From positions 7,631 to 16,388 of the forward strand of contig NZ_LXTW01000036.1 in the NCBI RefSeq assembly GCF_001679005.1: 8,758 bases of DNA. The letters are read 5' to 3'. This document shows positions 5,882 to 8,758 of the stretch, one piece after another. The stretch's first letter is position 1. Each line of letters begins with the position of its first letter. The position numbers were made by a program, and so were the translations under genes. The notes under the pieces are model-generated. The model saw nothing but the letters and a program-made list of their open reading frames with translations. It searched no databases and had not been told where the DNA came from. Source of the stretch: Moraxella nonliquefaciens (GTDB lineage Bacteria; Pseudomonadota; Gammaproteobacteria; Pseudomonadales; Moraxellaceae).

Positions 5882-6339
5882 TAGATGTAATCACTTTGTT
5901 ATTACTGGTTATTAATTTTTACTATATGATAAGTTTAGGTATTTTTGGATTTTTTTTGTATCTAAAATTACTTATTGATATTTTTTTTAAAAAAATAGAT
6001 AAAATTAATCAAAGAAAGTTGATTAACGTACTTTCATGTATAAGTGTATTTCCCAGTATTTCTTTGTTTTTGTTTCTTTTATTTGATTTTTTTGATGATC
6101 ATGATTCTTTATTTGTTCATGCAATTAGATTTAGAAATATACAAGATGCTTTTTATGGAATGTCATTTATTATGCTTTGGTTTATGCCAGCAATTTTTTT
6201 ATTACTAAGAAATTACATAAACAATAGCAGATTTTATATTAAATTTTCTCTAATTTGGTATGGAATAATCATGGTCTGCTTAGCTTTTCATATATATGGT
6301 GCAAGGATGCATATTTTTAAATTATTTTTGAAAAACTAA
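5869..6339 (+). CDS. Polytopic membrane immunity protein (156 aa)
   Basis: ATG 5869 overlaps the toxin end by 13 bases; GAGG at 5858-5861 is a reasonable ribosome site with a 7-base spacer and supports this start. The product is mostly hydrophobic, with helices at about residues 5-40 (one long or two short), 51-75, 96-115 and 122-144. A basic loop KKIDKINQRK lies at ~41-50, and an acidic loop DFFDDHDS after the second hydrophobic block. Multi-helix immunity proteins are known for pore-forming colicins, but the paired toxin domain shows no hydrophobic hairpin, so a pore cannot be inferred. It differs from the single-anchor layout of the other immunity proteins here. No family recognised. Confidence 0.6.
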   Translation: MSRIIDVITLLLLVINFYYMISLGIFGFFLYLKLLIDIFFKKIDKINQRKLINVLSCISVFPSISLFLFLLFDFFDDHDSLFVHAIRFRNIQDAFYGMSFIMLWFMPAIFLLLRNYINNSRFYIKFSLIWYGIIMVCLAFHIYGARMHIFKLFLKN

Positions 6340-6355
6340 ACCAAACTAATCATGA

Positions 6356-7435
6356 AAAATACTAAAAGTTGAACAAAACCCAAGACTCTTCGATGGCATC
6401 ACCTCCGCTTTATACGCTCCCAATTCAAACGGTATCGTAGGTGATGTAACAAGAGCGGTAAGCCCACAAGTGGCTTATCAAATTGGACAATACTTTAAAG
6501 AAAACGAAATTAAAAACCAATCAGATGGCGGTAATAGACCCGAAGAGCAAAGCCCACAACACCTACTGGCTCATACCATCTTAGGTGCTGCGGTAAGTGC
6601 TGCCACAGGTAATGACATCGCCACAGGAGCAATATCAGGTGCAGCCAATGAAGCTGCTGCCCCAATACTGTCAAATTACCTATATGGCACCAACGAACCA
6701 AGCGAACTTAACCAAGAACAAAAAGACACCATCACCAGTATCATTACCCTAGGCACAGCCAGCATTGCTTATGGGGCAATGGGTGATGTCAGTGTTGCGG
6801 TGAATGCTTCTGAGGTTGGGAAGGGGGCGGTGGAGTGGAATAAAAGCAAAAATAGTCTACATACCTCTAAAGCGATCAACAATGAAAAATGCAGAAATGG
6901 AGATGCAGGCGCATGTGAAGTTAGAACTCTTGGTGATATTCTTGGGGAATATGCTGATAAGTATCATGATTTGACAATTTACTCAGTTGACCTTGGAGCG
7001 GTTTCATATACTGTCATTGTGAATAATAGAAATGGCAGTGTCTGGATTGGGGGCGTTCCTGAATCGGATAATTATCGTGCTGGATATGGCTTATCTTTAA
7101 ATCCAAAAGATCTGATGACAACAATTAAAGAAGATACCAGAACAGGCAAAACGCCAAGAGTTTTAAAATCGACAATCGGTGGTTCTGTTCAGGTTGGAAC
7201 TGTTGTTGGTGTAACCAAACCCGAAGAAGTTGATAAGGCTATTGAAGGAAGATCGCTTGGAGTACAAGGCTGTCATTTCGGCTGTTTGGGTATATCCAAA
7301 GGCGAAGGTAAAAATGGTGCAGTCATTGTAACCACAGGTGTTGGCACTACGCAGATTGGTGTTAATGGCAGTGTTATGCGTCAATTGACGGACAAGGAGA
7401 AAAAGACATTACAAGATTTGGGGGTTTTACGATGA
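6356..7435 (+). CDS. Orphan CdiA/FhaB-type toxin module: pretoxin (VEWN) plus Gly/Val-rich C-terminal toxin, no start codon
   Basis: The frame opens after TGA 6353-6355. Pretoxin residues begin at about 6368 (VEQNPRLFDGITSALYAPNSNG), so GTG 6470 is internal and no proper start exists. The pretoxin runs through SPQHLLAHTILGA and SNYLYGTNEPSELNQEQ to VEWN at 6830-6841, a variant of VENN. The last 124 bases before it are identical to the module at 1578. The ~200-residue toxin part has a cysteine pair (EKCRNGDAGACEV) after the junction, then repeated beta-like segments rich in Gly and Val (YTVIVNNRNGSVWIGG, GGSVQVGTVVGV, GAVIVTTGVGTTQIGVNG) and a GCHFGCLG pair. The pattern reminds me of polymorphic toxin type 22 (Ntox22), low certainty. 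The immunity gene overlaps by ATGA. Confidence 0.7.
   Translation, partial: KILKVEQNPRLFDGITSALYAPNSNGIVGDVTRAVSPQVAYQIGQYFKENEIKNQSDGGNRPEEQSPQHLLAHTILGAAVSAATGNDIATGAISGAANEAAAPILSNYLYGTNEPSELNQEQKDTITSIITLGTASIAYGAMGDVSVAVNASEVGKGAVEWNKSKNSLHTSKAINNEKCRNGDAGACEVRTLGDILGEYADKYHDLTIYSVDLGAVSYTVIVNNRNGSVWIGGVPESDNYRAGYGLSLNPKDLMTTIKEDTRTGKTPRVLKSTIGGSVQVGTVVGVTKPEEVDKAIEGRSLGVQGCHFGCLGISKGEGKNGAVIVTTGVGTTQIGVNGSVMRQLTDKEKKTLQDLGVLR
6712..6835 (+). repeat. 124-bp perfect direct repeat, copy 2 (ends in VEWN codons)
   Basis: Same 124 bases as 1982-2105. The left edge differs at the first base outside (6711 a versus 1981 c), and upstream homology is much weaker. The right edge is at VE|WN. Confidence 0.95.
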
Positions 7436-7959
7436 ATCTATTGACTCGAATTATGCAAGTTGTTGTGGCGATGATTGGTGCAATTGTAATTGGTTTTTAT
7501 CTTTATCAAATTTATAAGCCAAAGCAAATTGACCCTTATCGGCAAGCCAATCCTTATTTGTATGATCGCAAATATTACAACGTACCAACCGAAGAGCAAT
7601 TGAGGAAACTTATCGATGAATTGACGAATTATGACCAAAATTATGATCATAATTTTTACATAAAAAAAGCCAAATTTTCGCCCAGTTCTTTAACAAGGGG
7701 ATGGTCTCAAGCTGATAAAACAGAAGAAATTAAAAAGCAAATAAATAAAAGGCAATTTATGCTATTAAAAACAGATAAAGGAGATGTGTATTGCAAAGGG
7801 GAAATTATGATTGAGTTTGGTATGGATTTAAATATTCGTACCCAAAAACGTTGGTTTTTCATATCAGTATCTTGGTCAAACGACAATGAGTGTCGCAAAT
7901 ACTGGTGGGGCGGCAAAAATCCAAGAGCATTGCGAGACAATCATCAGCCTGTACGTTAA
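7432..7959 (+). CDS. Membrane-anchored immunity protein (175 aa)
   Basis: ATG 7432 overlaps the toxin stop (ATGA). The product has one hydrophobic helix at about residues 7-26, then a ~145-residue basic polar domain predicted to be periplasmic. That domain contains a charged helix (EEQLRKLIDELTNY), KGEIMIEFG and a Trp-rich end (RWFFISVSWS, YWWGGKN). Two cysteines (DVYCKG, NDNECRKYW) could pair. Position makes it the immunity protein for the 6356-7435 toxin. The stop at 7957-7959 is directly followed in the same frame by the next pretoxin module. No family recognised. Confidence 0.65.
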   Translation: MNLLTRIMQVVVAMIGAIVIGFYLYQIYKPKQIDPYRQANPYLYDRKYYNVPTEEQLRKLIDELTNYDQNYDHNFYIKKAKFSPSSLTRGWSQADKTEEIKKQINKRQFMLLKTDKGDVYCKGEIMIEFGMDLNIRTQKRWFFISVSWSNDNECRKYWWGGKNPRALRDNHQPVR

Positions 7960-8758
7960 CGGACACACCAAGCCAAACTTGCCCTACAAGGCTTAGGCTA
8001 TGGTACAATAACCCCAACTCATAAAACCAGTACCACCCGCACTGCCATCACTGACCAAGCAGGGCTTAGCCATATCAATACAGGTAGCTTCAAACAAAAG
8101 GAAGTTCAAAATCAGCTTAACCCAATCATTACCAATGACTTTAACAAAGAGCAAGCACTTAAAGAGTTAAATGCTCAGGTCACTATTACTCAAGCATTTG
8201 ATACTGAACGCCGTGCCATTAGAAGTGAATTTGCAAAAAAAGCAGAAGACTACCGCAAAAAAGCCAAAGATTTAGTAGATGATAATCCAAGAAAAACAGA
8301 ACTTGAAACCAAAGCCAAGCAAATAGACGACAGCCTAAGAATATTTGACGGCATCACATCAGTCTTGTACGCTCCTAACTCAAATGGTATCATAGGCGAT
8401 ACAGTAAGAGCAGTAAGCCCACAGCTTGCCTATCGTATCGGTCAAGAGTTTAAACGTAAAGACCAAGAAGGTTCAGCACAGCACCTTTTAGCTCATGCCA
8501 TACTAGGTGCTGCGGTAAGTTATGCCACGGGCAATAACATCACAACTGGTGCTTTATCAGGAGCGGGTAGTGAAGTGGCTGCACCTGCCTTATCAGACTT
8601 CTTATTTAATACCAAAGACCCAAAAGAGCTTACCCAAGAACAAAAAGACACCATCGTCAGCATTCTAAACCTTGCCACAGTGGCCACAAATACTGTCGTT
8701 AACAATGGTGATATCAACAGCGACCAAATGGCGAATGATTTGAATGTGGGTGAGAATG
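7960..8758 (+). CDS. Orphan pretoxin module, 3' end outside the window, no start codon
   Basis: The frame is open from the preceding stop to the last base, with no ATG, GTG or TTG before the conserved region begins. This copy retains the most upstream exoprotein sequence in the window: THQAKLALQGLGYGTITP, TTRTAITDQAGLSHINTG, KEVQNQLNPIITNDFNKEQA and NAQVTITQAFDTERRAIRSE. Then comes the segment shared with the 1578 module (KKAEDYRKKAKDL to ELTQEQKDTI). The ends differ: here SILNLATVATNTVVNNGDIN and then NDLNVGEN at the window edge, aligned with the VENN position of the other copies. The toxin therefore lies just outside. The upstream part is typical of the C-terminal region of FhaB/CdiA-like proteins (family knowledge). 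Probably a silent donor. Confidence 0.7.
8236..8655 (+). repeat. ~420-bp near-identical direct repeat, copy 2
   Basis: It aligns without gaps to 1584-2003. Long stretches are identical, for example around 8470-8515. The 3' continuation in this copy differs from both VENN-type modules upstream. Confidence 0.85.

Noticed and set aside
1..8758. CRISPR array, tRNA/rRNA genes, insertion sequence or phage attachment site
   Set aside because: No short regularly spaced repeats, tRNA-like folds, transposase or integrase frames or terminal inverted repeats were seen; the repeats present are coding pretoxin segments.

Overview
The window looks like a run of displaced ('orphan') C-terminal toxin modules and their immunity genes, of the kind found downstream of large two-partner-secretion haemagglutinin / contact-dependent inhibition exoproteins (FhaB/CdiA/MhaB type). 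All real genes lie on the + strand. The very AT-rich sequence, the pretoxin sequences (AQHLLAH.ILGA, SNYLYGT, ELxQEQKDTI and a VENN delimiter) and the gene style suggest a Moraxellaceae chromosome, most likely Moraxella. That assignment is from memory of the family, not from a search.

Layout. (1) 1-1436 is a decayed zone. It holds a toxin C-terminus that runs in from the left, then two further scraps of paralogous toxin C-termini, each followed by a very small hydrophobic gene. (2) 1578-3082 is a pretoxin-VENN module without a start codon, with a colicin-M-like toxin tail and a membrane-anchored immunity gene. (3) 3097-3935 is a toxin tail cut at a VENN-like remnant, plus its anchored immunity gene. 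(4) 3935-4714 is a short module cut inside a second pretoxin type (IGEM.GD), plus an anchored immunity gene. (5) 4715-6339 is a longer module of that second type, plus a polytopic immunity gene. (6) 6356-7959 is another VENN-type module, plus an anchored immunity gene. (7) 7960-8758 is the beginning of a further VENN-type module, leaving the window where VENN is expected.

How it works together. The toxin modules lack their own credible start codons or secretion signals, so they are probably a silent reservoir. Recombination through the conserved pretoxin segments could put a new toxin tail, with its immunity gene, at the end of the full-length exoprotein gene. The sequence shows this directly. 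The 1578 module is a mosaic: its 5' part is nearly identical to the 7960 module and its 3' part is perfectly identical, for 124 bp, to the 6356 module. The perfect match stops within the VENN codons. The immunity genes overlap or follow their toxin genes closely, and nearly all are membrane proteins. Four have one N-terminal anchor and an exported domain with an even number of cysteines, suggesting that this toxin set acts in the envelope rather than the cytoplasm.

No tRNA, rRNA, CRISPR array, transposase, or convincing promoter or terminator was seen. Protein family suggestions come from recognisable motifs only.
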